Part shown: one piece after another, positions 8,284-16,164 of the stretch
Layout: the number at the start of each line of letters is the position of its first letter
Numbering within the stretch: position 1 is the first letter of the stretch
Origin: Streptomyces ruber
Lineage (GTDB): Bacteria > Actinomycetota > Actinomycetes > Streptomycetales > Streptomycetaceae
NCBI RefSeq assembly: GCF_014648075.1
Contig: NZ_BMQK01000017.1
Location: forward strand, 62,001 to 126,000
Reading direction: 5' to 3'
DNA length: 64,000 bases
Translations under genes and position numbers: made by a program
Notes under the pieces: generated by a model
What the model was told of the DNA's origin: nothing
Seen by the model: only the letters and a program-made list of their open reading frames with translations
Databases searched by the model: none

Positions 8284-9357
8284 TCAGGCGAGGGCCGCGT
8301 CCCACCACCAGGCGACGCTGGGCAGGCCCTCGGGTGCGTGCGGGCTGCTGTCGGCGGGGGACTCCGCCCACCGCGGCGGCGAGCCGCCCTCCCCGCCGGA
8401 GTCCGGGCCGAGATAGCGCGGCACCCGGAGCGCCCACTCGATGTTGCCCCGCATCCCGTACCGCAGCCCCTGCAGATAGGTGCCGAGCGCCGCCGAGGCC
8501 CGCGGGCGCACCCGGTCGTACAGCCGGAGGAAGCGCAGCAGCATCCGGTCCCTGAGCCGGGTCGCCTCCCGCACCGCCTCGGGCAGCGACAGGGCCCCGT
8601 GCTGCGTCAGCACCGTATAGACGTTCTGGTCGGCGACGTCGCGGGAGAACTCCTTGTGCAGCGAGTGCCGGTCGTTGTCCAGGGCCGCCACCATGACGGC
8701 CAGCTCGGTCAGGGCCCGTACGGCCGGCCGCTGCATCTCCGCCTCGGGCACCTCCTGCCCGGTGGCCAGCTCCAGCAGGGCGAAGGTCGGTTCCCCGCCG
8801 CTGGCCAGCAGCCGCATGGCCAGGTACTCGTCGAGGCCGGGCATGCGCCCGACCGCCTGGTTGCCGATCTGCCAGGAGACACCGGAGAGCCAGGCCCGCT
8901 GGGCGTGCGCGAACCGCCGTACCTGCGACGGTGTGCCGAGGGCACGGAACCGGCGGGCGATGTCCTGCAGCGGGGCGGCGAACCGCTCGTCGGCCATGTC
9001 CGCGCCGGGTGCCTCGAACGCCCGCTGGATCCGGCCGGCCAGCGCGGTGAACTGCGCGGGCCGTGAGCTCAGCGGCCCGGCGTCGCAGCGGGCGTCGTCG
9101 AAGGCGAAACCGAAGTACACCCAGAGCGAGCCGGCCAGCAGGCGCTCGTCGTCCGCCGCGTCCGGGGCGAACCGCGCGAAGAACTCCGTGCCGCGGGACG
9201 CGACGGCCCAGGCGCGCTCCTCCTCGGACGCGCACATGCCGCTGTCCCCGATCCACGCCTCGGCCCGCTCCTCGACCTGGCGCACGCGCGGATGGACCGC
9301 CGACTCCAGCGGACACCAGTGGGGCGGGAAGTCGGCTTCGGTGGGGGAGAGTCCCAT
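8284..9357 (-). CDS. class I terpene synthase (cyclase), product unknown
   Basis: A 357-residue enzyme of the bacterial terpene-cyclase fold. The first metal site is FAFDDARCD (DDxxxD form) near residue 89, the pyrophosphate sensor Arg lies in the RFAHAQRAW region, the canonical NSE triad NDRHSLHKE is near residue 222, and the C-terminal RY pair is in LRYGMRGNIEWALRVPRY. It cyclises a linear isoprenyl diphosphate with Mg2+. No geosmin, MIB or epi-isozizaene signature is recognised. The polyprenyl synthase 2.3 kb away is compatible with either a sesquiterpene or a diterpene product. The ATG has AGGGA upstream, and a strong inverted repeat sits 29 bp before it. Confidence 0.85.
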   Translation of the reverse strand: MGLSPTEADFPPHWCPLESAVHPRVRQVEERAEAWIGDSGMCASEEERAWAVASRGTEFFARFAPDAADDERLLAGSLWVYFGFAFDDARCDAGPLSSRPAQFTALAGRIQRAFEAPGADMADERFAAPLQDIARRFRALGTPSQVRRFAHAQRAWLSGVSWQIGNQAVGRMPGLDEYLAMRLLASGGEPTFALLELATGQEVPEAEMQRPAVRALTELAVMVAALDNDRHSLHKEFSRDVADQNVYTVLTQHGALSLPEAVREATRLRDRMLLRFLRLYDRVRPRASAALGTYLQGLRYGMRGNIEWALRVPRYLGPDSGGEGGSPPRWAESPADSSPHAPEGLPSVAWWWDAALA

Positions 9358-9385
9358 GTCACGTCCCTGGTGGAATCGGGGTGGT

Positions 9386-9435
9386 CGGCCGTAGAAGGAG
9401 GACTCATCCTTCTACGGCCGGTTCCGTCCCGGAAC
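9386..9435. promoter_or_regulatory. inverted repeats upstream of the terpene synthase
   Basis: A perfect 14-bp inverted repeat (arms 9386-9399 and 9407-9420, loop GGACTCA) is followed immediately by a second short one, GTTCCG-TCC-CGGAAC (9421-9435). The pair lies 29 bases upstream of the terpene synthase ATG. It could be a regulator operator or a structured 5' leader. It could also act as a terminator for reads coming from the pectate lyase side. Confidence 0.5.
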
Positions 9436-9521
9436 GAGACAGGCAACATCCAGCCGGAAATCAACACCAAACGGTCAGTCCGTGTCGCCGATTGACGGTG
9501 ACGGTGACGGCCGCGGTGGGA

Positions 9522-10334
9522 TCACCTGTAGGTGATGTCGGACGACGAGTACAGGCAGTTGGTGCTGTCCGGACCCGTGCCCACCGCGGTGGTGTTGTTG
9601 TACTTCTGGCAGGGAACGACCTTGCGGCTGCTGTCGTTGAGGATCGTGATGCCCCGCAGCGTCGCGACGTCGCTGCGGTTGGTGTTGATGCCGGCGATCC
9701 GCGCGGTGGAGCCGGTCCCGGTCACCTCGATGTTGCTGAGGTTGACCTTCCGTGTGTACTGCGTGGAGCAGTCGCCGCAGGAGCGGTAGAAGGTCTTGAA
9801 CTCGCTGACGGCGAAGTTCGAGATGTTCACCGTGCCGCCGCCGTTGTGCTGGAACACCTTGTCGGCGGCCTTCCTCGCGCCGCCGCCGCTCACGGTGGCG
9901 ACGGTACCGTTGCCGCCCCGGAACGTGGCGGCGTCCTCGCCGACGTCCTCCCACCACACGTTCTGCAGGGTGCAGTTGCCCTCGCAGTGGATGCCGTCGG
10001 CGCCGGGCGCGCCGATGATGACGTTCTTCAACGTCGCGCCGGCCGCGAGCTTGAAGATCGGGTCCTGGCCCTCCTCCTGGCCGTCACCGGCCAGGTTGCC
10101 GCTGCCGTAGTACCGGACCATCCCGCCGTCGCGGGTGCCGGACACCGAGATGGTGGAGCTCACGGCCTGGCTGCCGGAGGGGGAGGGCCAGGTCGCGGCC
10201 TCCGCGGCCGGCAGCGTGGAACCGCCGACGAGGGCGGCGCCGGTCAGACCGAGCGCGCCGAGGCCGCTGAGGAGGGCGTGCCGGCGTACGGTCCGGTGGG
10301 GGTGACGCACACGGTGCTCCGCTGGTGAAGTCAT
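9522..10334 (-). CDS. secreted pectate lyase, polysaccharide lyase family 3
   Basis: A 270-residue protein. The N terminus has RRHALLSGLGALGLTGAALVGG with an AEAA cleavage region, a Sec or Tat-like signal. The mature beta-helix carries the PL3 hallmark APGADGIHCEGNCTLQNVWW followed by EDVGEDAATF, and later VFQHNGGGTVNISNF, with Cys pairs (CEGNC, CGDC) typical of this family. It cleaves polygalacturonate by calcium-dependent beta-elimination outside the cell. It is functionally linked to the GH43 and PL9-like genes 6 kb away, and a CGAA-N4-TTCG site lies 83 bp upstream. Confidence 0.88.
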   Translation of the reverse strand: MTSPAEHRVRHPHRTVRRHALLSGLGALGLTGAALVGGSTLPAAEAATWPSPSGSQAVSSTISVSGTRDGGMVRYYGSGNLAGDGQEEGQDPIFKLAAGATLKNVIIGAPGADGIHCEGNCTLQNVWWEDVGEDAATFRGGNGTVATVSGGGARKAADKVFQHNGGGTVNISNFAVSEFKTFYRSCGDCSTQYTRKVNLSNIEVTGTGSTARIAGINTNRSDVATLRGITILNDSSRKVVPCQKYNNTTAVGTGPDSTNCLYSSSDITYR

Positions 10335-10416
10335 GTCCCGCTTCCTTCGGTGGGGGATCAGAGCGGTGCTTTCCTCTGCTGGTCGCCACCGGTGGGGAAA
10401 GGGTTGCCGGACGGGA

Positions 10417-10428
10417 CGAACTTTTTCG
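10417..10428. promoter_or_regulatory. CGAA-N4-TTCG site upstream of PL3 pectate lyase
   Basis: CGAACTTTTTCG has the same half-sites and spacing as the palindrome in the GH43/PL9 promoter region. It lies 83 bp before the pectate lyase ATG. The match is suggestive only: eight fixed bases, and I could not scan the whole genome for background frequency. Confidence 0.35.
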
Positions 10429-10481
10429 CTCGCTCACTCGCGGCCTCACGCGCGGACTCACTCACGGGTTCACTCACGGGT

Positions 10482-11393
10482 TCACGAGTCGTCCCCGCTG
10501 CTCCCGTCGCCGTCGCCGTCGCCGTCGCCGTCGTCCCCGTCGCCGTCCCGCGGTGCGAAGTCGCCGCCCACGGTGTGCTCCTCGCCGTCCGCCGTCGCGG
10601 TCATCGTGTAGCCGTCGTCGCCGGCGTCACGGCCGCCGCGCGCGTGGTCGTACTGGCCCGCGAAGACCCACTCCCCGGCCGGGACCGTACGGCCCTCCTT
10701 GAGCACCCACCGGTGGACGAGGAAGCCGCCCTCCTCCTCGACCGTGAACGTGAAGTCCTGCTCGGGCAGCGAGCGCCAGGCGCCGGTGGAGGTGACCCCG
10801 TCGGTCAGCGCGACGCGCAGCTCGACGGTGAGCGCGGTGAGCTCCTCGCCGGTCCTCAGGGTGAGGTTGCTCTGCGCCCAGAACTCGTTGCTGTGCGGGT
10901 CGACCGAGCCGTCGGACCACAGCGGCCCGCTCGCGGTCCCGACGGCCCGGTGCTGCGCGGGCGGTCCGGACGAGACGGAGCCCGACGGCGCCTCCGCCTC
11001 CGTGGAACTCTCCGCGGACGGGGTGCCGCCCGGCTGCTCGCTCGTGCCGCCGCTCGGGGCCGGGTCGTCGGGCGGGAGCGGTGCGCGGCTCGTCGCGTCC
11101 GGGGAGACGACGGGCGTCGGCGACACCGTGACGGTACGGTCCGCGGGCTGCGCGTTCCTGACCGCCGAGGCGACCGCGTAGCCGCCCACCCCGAGGATCC
11201 CGGCGACGGCGGCCGTGGCGCCCGCCAGGCGCGCCCAGCCGGCCCAGCCGCGCAGGGGCCGCGACCGGTGCGTGGTGCGGGTCTCGTCGGTCATACCGCG
11301 TTCGATCCGGGCCAGAATCGTCGCGCGGTCGGGCTCGTGGGCCTCGGCCGCCTCGCGCAGGCGGGCGCGCAGCTCGTCGTGCACGTCCCTCAT
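10482..11393 (-). CDS. membrane protein partner of the adjacent sigma factor (putative anti-sigma-like)
   Basis: A 303-residue protein whose ATG overlaps the sigma-factor stop as ATGA. Residues 1-50 are cytosolic and charged (DELRARLREAAEAHEPDRATILARIERG). One transmembrane helix follows (LAGATAAVAGILGVGGYAVASAV), then a Pro/Ser/Thr linker and an extracytoplasmic domain with WSDGSVDPHSNEFWAQSNLTLRTGEELTAL. The C terminus is a low-complexity Asp/Gly tail. Position and topology suggest it controls the sigma factor, but no ZAS or other anti-sigma motif is visible, so that role is inferred. The tail is encoded by a GTC/GCC-rich microsatellite near 10505-10545. Confidence 0.75.
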   Translation of the reverse strand: MRDVHDELRARLREAAEAHEPDRATILARIERGMTDETRTTHRSRPLRGWAGWARLAGATAAVAGILGVGGYAVASAVRNAQPADRTVTVSPTPVVSPDATSRAPLPPDDPAPSGGTSEQPGGTPSAESSTEAEAPSGSVSSGPPAQHRAVGTASGPLWSDGSVDPHSNEFWAQSNLTLRTGEELTALTVELRVALTDGVTSTGAWRSLPEQDFTFTVEEEGGFLVHRWVLKEGRTVPAGEWVFAGQYDHARGGRDAGDDGYTMTATADGEEHTVGGDFAPRDGDGDDGDGDGDGDGSSGDDS

Positions 11394-11950
11394 CTGTCCC
11401 TTCCTCCGGTGGCCCCGGACACCGCCCTGTGGATCTGCCGCGGGGCGTCCTGCGACCCGAGCAACCTCTGGAGTTCGGCCATCCCCTTCGAGGTCTGGCT
11501 CTTCACCGTACCCACCGACACTCCCAGTGCCAGCGCGGTGTCCTTCTCGGAGAGGTCGAAGGCGTGCCGCAGCACCACGCACGCCCGTTTGCGGAACGGC
11601 AGTCTGCGCAGCGCCTCCTGCACGTCCACCATGCCGGGAACGTCGGGGTTCTCGGTCTTCTCCTCGCGCTGCGACCAGAACAGCGTGATGCGCCGCCGCT
11701 CGCGGATCGCGCTGCGGATACGGGTACGGGCCAGGTTGGCCACCACACCGCGCGCGTACGCCACCGGATGGTCGGCCGCCCGCACCCGGTCCCAGCGGTG
11801 CCAGAGCGCGAGCAGCGCGTCCGCCGCGAGATCGTCGGCCGCGTCGGCCTCGCCCGTCAGCAGAGCGGCGAGCCGCGCCAGTTCGGCGTAGTGCCGCTCG
11901 AAGAAGGCGTGGAACTCCACGGAGGCGGCGTCGTCGACGACAGTGCCCAC
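11390..11950 (-). CDS. SigE-family RNA polymerase sigma-70 factor
   Basis: A 186-residue factor. Region 2 is FFERHYAELARLAALLTGEA, then ADDLAADALLALWHRWDRV, and region 4 is VQEALRRLPFRKRACVVLRH with the helix-turn-helix LSEKDTALALGVSVGTVKSQ. The start GTG has GAGAGG upstream; longer frames back to 12274 have no support. This small SigE-like class is abundant in Streptomyces. It is translationally coupled to the membrane protein gene that follows, implying control by that protein or its ligand. Confidence 0.88.
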   Translation of the reverse strand: MGTVVDDAASVEFHAFFERHYAELARLAALLTGEADAADDLAADALLALWHRWDRVRAADHPVAYARGVVANLARTRIRSAIRERRRITLFWSQREEKTENPDVPGMVDVQEALRRLPFRKRACVVLRHAFDLSEKDTALALGVSVGTVKSQTSKGMAELQRLLGSQDAPRQIHRAVSGATGGRDR

Positions 11951-12228
11951 GGGCGACCTCTCTTCGCTGCGGCTCGACGGGGGACCGGCGTGGGGCGTGT
12001 GCGCCTGTGGATACGGCCCCGGGGTGCCCCGGCGTCGCGTCGCATGATCGTTTCTCTGGGGCGAGTGATCCGGAAGCGTAGCAGTGTTCGTACGGGCCTT
12101 CGGACGCCGTATGGTCCACCGAACTCGGGATCCGTAACAGGGAGAAAACCTGAAGTGCATGCGGCGCGGGAACAATCCAGCCAACGCCCGCACACCCGGA
12201 GCACGCAGGTCACGAGGGAGTATCCGCC

Positions 12229-13680
12229 ATGTCTGACACCCAGCAGGCGGCCGGGCCGCCGAAGACCGGGTCACCCGCGGTGACCAGGGTCGACCGCTTC
12301 TTCCAGGTCACCGCCAGGGGCTCCACCTTCGCCCGTGAGTTACGCGGCGGCTTCGCCACGTTCTTCACGATGGCGTACATCCTTGTCCTGAATCCCCTTG
12401 TCCTCGGCAGCGCCGAGGACAAGTTCGGGCACCGGCTCGACGGCGCCGAACTGGCCACCGCCACCGCCCTGGTAGCGGCCGTCATGACGATCATCATGGG
12501 CGTCGGCGGCAACCTCCCGCTCGCGCTCGCCGCCGGACTCGGGCTGAACGCGGTCGTCGCCTTCCAGGTCGCCCCGCTGATGAGCTGGGCCGACGCGATG
12601 GGTCTGGTCGTCCTCGAAGGACTGCTGATCTGCGTCCTCGTGGTGACCGGACTGCGCGAGGCCGTCATGCGCGCCGTCCCGCAGCCGCTCAAGCAGGCCA
12701 TCGGTGTGGGCATCGGCCTGTTCATCGCCTTCATCGGCTTCGTCGACGCGGGGTTCGTCAGCCGGCTGCCGGACGCCGCGAACAGCACCGTCCCCGTGCA
12801 GCTCGGCGCCACCGGCGCGCTGTCGGGCTGGCCGGTGCTCGTCTTCTGTCTCGGTGTGCTGCTGACGGTCGCCCTGCTCGCCCGCGGGGTCAGGGGCGCG
12901 ATCCTGATCAGCATCCTGGCCATGACGGCCGTCGCGATCGTGATCGACGCGGTCGCCGACGTCGGGAGCTGGGGCCTGACCACGCCGGAGCTTCCCGACG
13001 ACATCGTGGCGGCGCCGGCGTTCGGGCTGATCGGCGACTTCAGCCTGTTCGGTGCCTTCGGCGAGACCACGGTGATCACCGTGGTGCTGCTCGTCTTCAC
13101 CCTGTTGCTGTCCGACTTCTTCGACTCCATGGGCACGGTCGTCGGCGTCAGCGCCGAGGCCGGACTGCTCGACGAGCGGGGCCGGGTGCCGAACCTGGGC
13201 CGGGTGCTGCTCATCGACGGCGCGGCGGCCGTCGCGGGCGGCGCCGCCTCCGCCTCCTCCGCGACCTCGTACGTCGAGTCGGCGGCGGGCGTCGGCGAGG
13301 GCGCGCGCACCGGCGTCGCGAATCTGGTCACCGGCGGGCTGTTCGCGTGCGCCCTGTTCCTCACCCCGCTGCTGACCATGGTCCCGATGCAGGCGGCCGC
13401 CCCGGCGCTGGTCGCGGTGGGCTTCCTGATGATGACCCAGGTCAGGCAGATCGACTGGGAGCGGTACGAGATCGCGGTGCCCGCGTTCCTGACGATCGCC
13501 GTGATGCCGTTCACCTACTCGATCACCAACGGCATCGGCGCGGGCTTCGTCAGTTACGTCCTGATCAAGACGGTGCTCGGCAGGGCGAGGGAGGTGCACC
13601 GGCTGCTGTGGGCGACCTCGGCGCTGTTCCTGGTGTACTTCGCGATCGACCCGGTCGAACAGCTCCTGGGCGTGAGGTGA
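12229..13680 (+). CDS. NCS2-family purine permease (adenine/guanine/hypoxanthine, AzgA/PbuG-like)
   Basis: A 483-residue polytopic membrane protein. The family start FARELRGGFATFFTMAYILVLNP is present, as are GLGLNAVVAF (substrate helix), VGIGLFIAFIGFVDAG, DFFDSMGTVVGVS, and SATSYVESAAGVGEGARTG, which are typical of AzgA-like hypoxanthine/adenine/guanine transporters. GGGAG precedes the ATG. Codon 38 (Leu in RELRGG) is TTA, the rare codon read by the bldA tRNA, so translation may depend on developmental stage. It is divergent from the sigma factor unit and convergent with the PBP gene. Confidence 0.9.
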   Translation: MSDTQQAAGPPKTGSPAVTRVDRFFQVTARGSTFARELRGGFATFFTMAYILVLNPLVLGSAEDKFGHRLDGAELATATALVAAVMTIIMGVGGNLPLALAAGLGLNAVVAFQVAPLMSWADAMGLVVLEGLLICVLVVTGLREAVMRAVPQPLKQAIGVGIGLFIAFIGFVDAGFVSRLPDAANSTVPVQLGATGALSGWPVLVFCLGVLLTVALLARGVRGAILISILAMTAVAIVIDAVADVGSWGLTTPELPDDIVAAPAFGLIGDFSLFGAFGETTVITVVLLVFTLLLSDFFDSMGTVVGVSAEAGLLDERGRVPNLGRVLLIDGAAAVAGGAASASSATSYVESAAGVGEGARTGVANLVTGGLFACALFLTPLLTMVPMQAAAPALVAVGFLMMTQVRQIDWERYEIAVPAFLTIAVMPFTYSITNGIGAGFVSYVLIKTVLGRAREVHRLLWATSALFLVYFAIDPVEQLLGVR

Positions 13681-13707
13681 CGCGGGGCGGCGCGGGAGTT
13701 CCCCTGC

Positions 13708-15168
13708 TCAGTCCTCCAGCGCCGCCGCCATCATCCTCTGGGCCACCGGCGCCGCCAGCCCGTTGCCGCTGACCTCGGAGCGGGCCGCGTCCGACTGTTC
13801 GATGATCACCGCGACCGCGACCTGCTTGCCGTTCGCGTCGGACTGCGCGTACGAGGTGAACCAGGCGTACGGCGTCTTGCTGTTGTTCTCGCCGTGCTGG
13901 GCGGTACCGGTCTTGCCGCCCACCGTCGCCCCGGAGACCTGGGCGTTGGTGCCCGTGCCGTCCTCGACCACGGTCTGCATCGCGGACCGGAGCTGTGCGG
14001 CGGTGGAGGGGCTGACGATCTCCTTGGTCTCCGTCTCGTCGGCGTAGTCCTTCAGGACGTTGCCGTCGGCGTCGCTGGTCTGCGCCACCATGTGCGGGGA
14101 CACCAGCTCGCCGCCGCCTGCGATGGCCGCCGACACCATGGCCATCTGCAGCGGGGTCGCCGTCACGTCGAACTGGCCGATGCCCGACAGCGCGGTCTGC
14201 GCCTCGTCCATGCCCGACGGGTACACGCTCGCGTACGCCCGCACCGGCACGTCCAGCTCGTCGTCGTTGAAGCCGAACTTCTCCGCCATCGCCCTCACCC
14301 TGTCCTGGCCGAGGTCGACGGCCAGCTTTCCGAAGACGTTGTTGCAGGAGTACTGCAGGGCGACCCGCAGCGTGGCGTTCTCGCAGGGCGCCGAGGGATT
14401 CTCGTTCTCCAGCTCCCGGACCGTGCCGGGCAGGGTGTACGGGACCGGGCTGTCCGTGCGCTCGTCCACGGACCCGTACAGCCCGTCCTCCAGCGCGGCG
14501 GCCGCGACGACCAGCTTGAACGTCGAGCCCGGCGGCAGCGGCTGCCGCAGCGCCCGGTTGACCAGCGGCTTGTCCTCGTCCTTGGTCAGCTTCCGCCAGG
14601 CCGCCGCGTCGGACGAGCCGGAGCCGCTGATGGTGCCCGGGTCGTAGGACGGGGTGGAGACCACGGCGAGGATCTCCCCGGTCGACGGGTCGATCGCGAC
14701 GGCGGCGCCCTTGGTGTCGCCGAGCGCCTCGTACCCGGCCTTCTGCACGTCCGGATCGATCGTCGTGACCACGTCGCCCGGGGCTGCGCGCTCCTTGGTG
14801 AGCACGTCCAGCGGGTCCTTCAGCTCGGCGCCCGTGCCGTCGAGCAGGTCCTGGTAGATGCCCTCCAGCTGCGTCGCCCCGTACACCTGGGAGCTGTATC
14901 CCGTGACGGCCGCGTACAGCGAGCCGTCCGTGTACGAGCGCTTGTACGCGAGGTCACCGCTCTCCGTGCGCGCGGAGCCCGTGACCGCGTCGCCGCCCAC
15001 GATGATGTTCCCGAGCGGCTGGGCGTACTGCTCGATCACCGTGCGCCGGTTGTTCTTGTCGTCCGCGAGCGCCCGCGCCTCGTAGAACTGCACCCAGGTC
15101 GCCCTGACCAGCAGGGCGAACACGAGCAGCAGTGTGAAGACGGCGGACCGCCTGATCGTCTTGTTCAT
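13708..15168 (-). CDS. penicillin-binding protein, class B transpeptidase (PBP2/PbpA type)
   Basis: A 486-residue membrane-anchored enzyme. One N-terminal helix (SAVFTLLLVFALLVRATWV) is followed by a dimerisation/pedestal domain and a transpeptidase domain with all three motifs: SxxK in PPGSTFKLV, SxN in YSCNN, and KTG in GGKTGTAQ. It cross-links peptidoglycan on the outer face of the membrane. The length matches PbpA-like proteins that usually follow a RodA/FtsW gene, but here the neighbour is an IclR regulator, so it is an unpaired copy. No clear ribosome site precedes the ATG. Confidence 0.9.
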   Translation of the reverse strand: MNKTIRRSAVFTLLLVFALLVRATWVQFYEARALADDKNNRRTVIEQYAQPLGNIIVGGDAVTGSARTESGDLAYKRSYTDGSLYAAVTGYSSQVYGATQLEGIYQDLLDGTGAELKDPLDVLTKERAAPGDVVTTIDPDVQKAGYEALGDTKGAAVAIDPSTGEILAVVSTPSYDPGTISGSGSSDAAAWRKLTKDEDKPLVNRALRQPLPPGSTFKLVVAAAALEDGLYGSVDERTDSPVPYTLPGTVRELENENPSAPCENATLRVALQYSCNNVFGKLAVDLGQDRVRAMAEKFGFNDDELDVPVRAYASVYPSGMDEAQTALSGIGQFDVTATPLQMAMVSAAIAGGGELVSPHMVAQTSDADGNVLKDYADETETKEIVSPSTAAQLRSAMQTVVEDGTGTNAQVSGATVGGKTGTAQHGENNSKTPYAWFTSYAQSDANGKQVAVAVIIEQSDAARSEVSGNGLAAPVAQRMMAAALED

Positions 15169-15251
15169 GGCGTCCGGAAGGACGAGCGGAACGGGGACGG
15201 ACGTTCCCTTCCGCCCGTTTTCTCATGCTTTCCTCATGTGGCCGTACGGCG

Positions 15252-16025
15252 TCACAGCCTCCGCGTCGCCAGCGTCAGCCGGTCCCGGGCGTCGAACAGG
15301 GCGTCCTTGACCAGCTGCTCGTGGGCGGGGGTGAGCCGGGCCACCGGCACCGAGCAGCTGATCGCGTCCCGGGCGGGGGTGCGGTACGGGACGGCCACGC
15401 CGAAGCAGCGCAGGCCCAGCGTGTTCTCCTCGCGGTCCACGGCGATCCCCTGCTCACGGATCAGGTGCAGTTCCTCGATGAGCTTCTCGCGGTCCGTGAT
15501 GGTGTGCTCGGTCAGCGCCGGCAGCGTCTCCGGGAGCAGCTTGCGGACCTGCTCGTCGGTGTGGGTGGCGAGGAGCGCCTTGCCCAGCGACGTCGAGTGG
15601 GCGGGCAGCCGGCGGCCCACCCGCGTGAACGGGCGCAGGTAGTGCTGCGACTGGCGGGTGGCGAGGTAGACGACGTTCGTGCCGTCGAGCCGGGCCAGGT
15701 GGATCGTCTCGGTGGTGTCGTCGGAGAGGCGGTCCAGCGTCGGCCGGGCCGCGGCCACCACCTCGTCGCCGTCGATGTAGGAGGTGCCGACGAGCAGCGC
15801 CCGCACGCCGATGCCGTACCGCGTGCCCGTCGCGTCCGTCTCCACCCAGCCGAGGTCCACCAGGGTGCGCAGCAGCATGTACAGACTCGACTTGGGGTAC
15901 CCGACCGCCTCCTGCACCGAGGCCAGGGAGTGCATGCCGGGACTGCCCGCGAAGTACTCGAGCAGTTCCACCGTGCGCACCGCGGACTTGACCTGCGTCC
16001 CACCGCCCGTCTCGCCTGCCGACAT
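15252..16025 (-). CDS. IclR-family transcriptional regulator
   Basis: A 257-residue protein. The N-terminal winged helix-turn-helix (SAVRTVELLEYFAG, then SLASVQEAVGYPKSSLYMLLRTLVDLGWVE) and the C-terminal effector domain (SLGKALLATHTDEQV, then GIAVDREENTLGLRCFGVAVP) are both present. I chose the ATG giving MSAGETGG, with AAGGG upstream; an upstream ATG would add 16 residues. It is divergent from the aldehyde dehydrogenase gene and probably controls it through the palindrome in the shared promoter. IclR regulators often govern sugar-acid or aromatic catabolism. Confidence 0.9.
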   Translation of the reverse strand: MSAGETGGGTQVKSAVRTVELLEYFAGSPGMHSLASVQEAVGYPKSSLYMLLRTLVDLGWVETDATGTRYGIGVRALLVGTSYIDGDEVVAAARPTLDRLSDDTTETIHLARLDGTNVVYLATRQSQHYLRPFTRVGRRLPAHSTSLGKALLATHTDEQVRKLLPETLPALTEHTITDREKLIEELHLIREQGIAVDREENTLGLRCFGVAVPYRTPARDAISCSVPVARLTPAHEQLVKDALFDARDRLTLATRRL

Positions 16026-16082
16026 CGCCCTTGACCCCTTCGTTCGCCGGGAAATAGTCTCCCGGGTGTTCATCAATGGAGA

Positions 16083-16106
16083 CGGCGTTCAGCATATCGA
16101 ACGCCG
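16083..16106. promoter_or_regulatory. palindromic operator candidate between IclR gene and aldehyde dehydrogenase
   Basis: Arms CGGCGTTC (16083-16090) and GAACGCCG (16099-16106) are perfectly complementary around an A/T-containing 8-bp centre, AGCATATC. It lies in the 139-bp divergent promoter region. IclR-family proteins bind this kind of interrupted palindrome. Binding by the adjacent regulator is inferred. Confidence 0.5.
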
Positions 16107-16164
16107 CTGGTGGACGACGTACGAACTGCGGCAAGAGCGGTATGACATGTGGAGGGAACCCGCG

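Noticed and set aside
10482..12119. A 545-residue frame joining the sigma-factor region to the membrane protein
   Set aside because: The first 242 codons are out of frame with the true sigma gene and have no domain. The ATGA-overlapping start at 11393 explains the real protein.
15784..16164. N-terminal extension of the aldehyde dehydrogenase across the IclR gene
   Set aside because: It would overlap the divergent regulator. GTG 16165 has GGAGGG and starts at the conserved N terminus.
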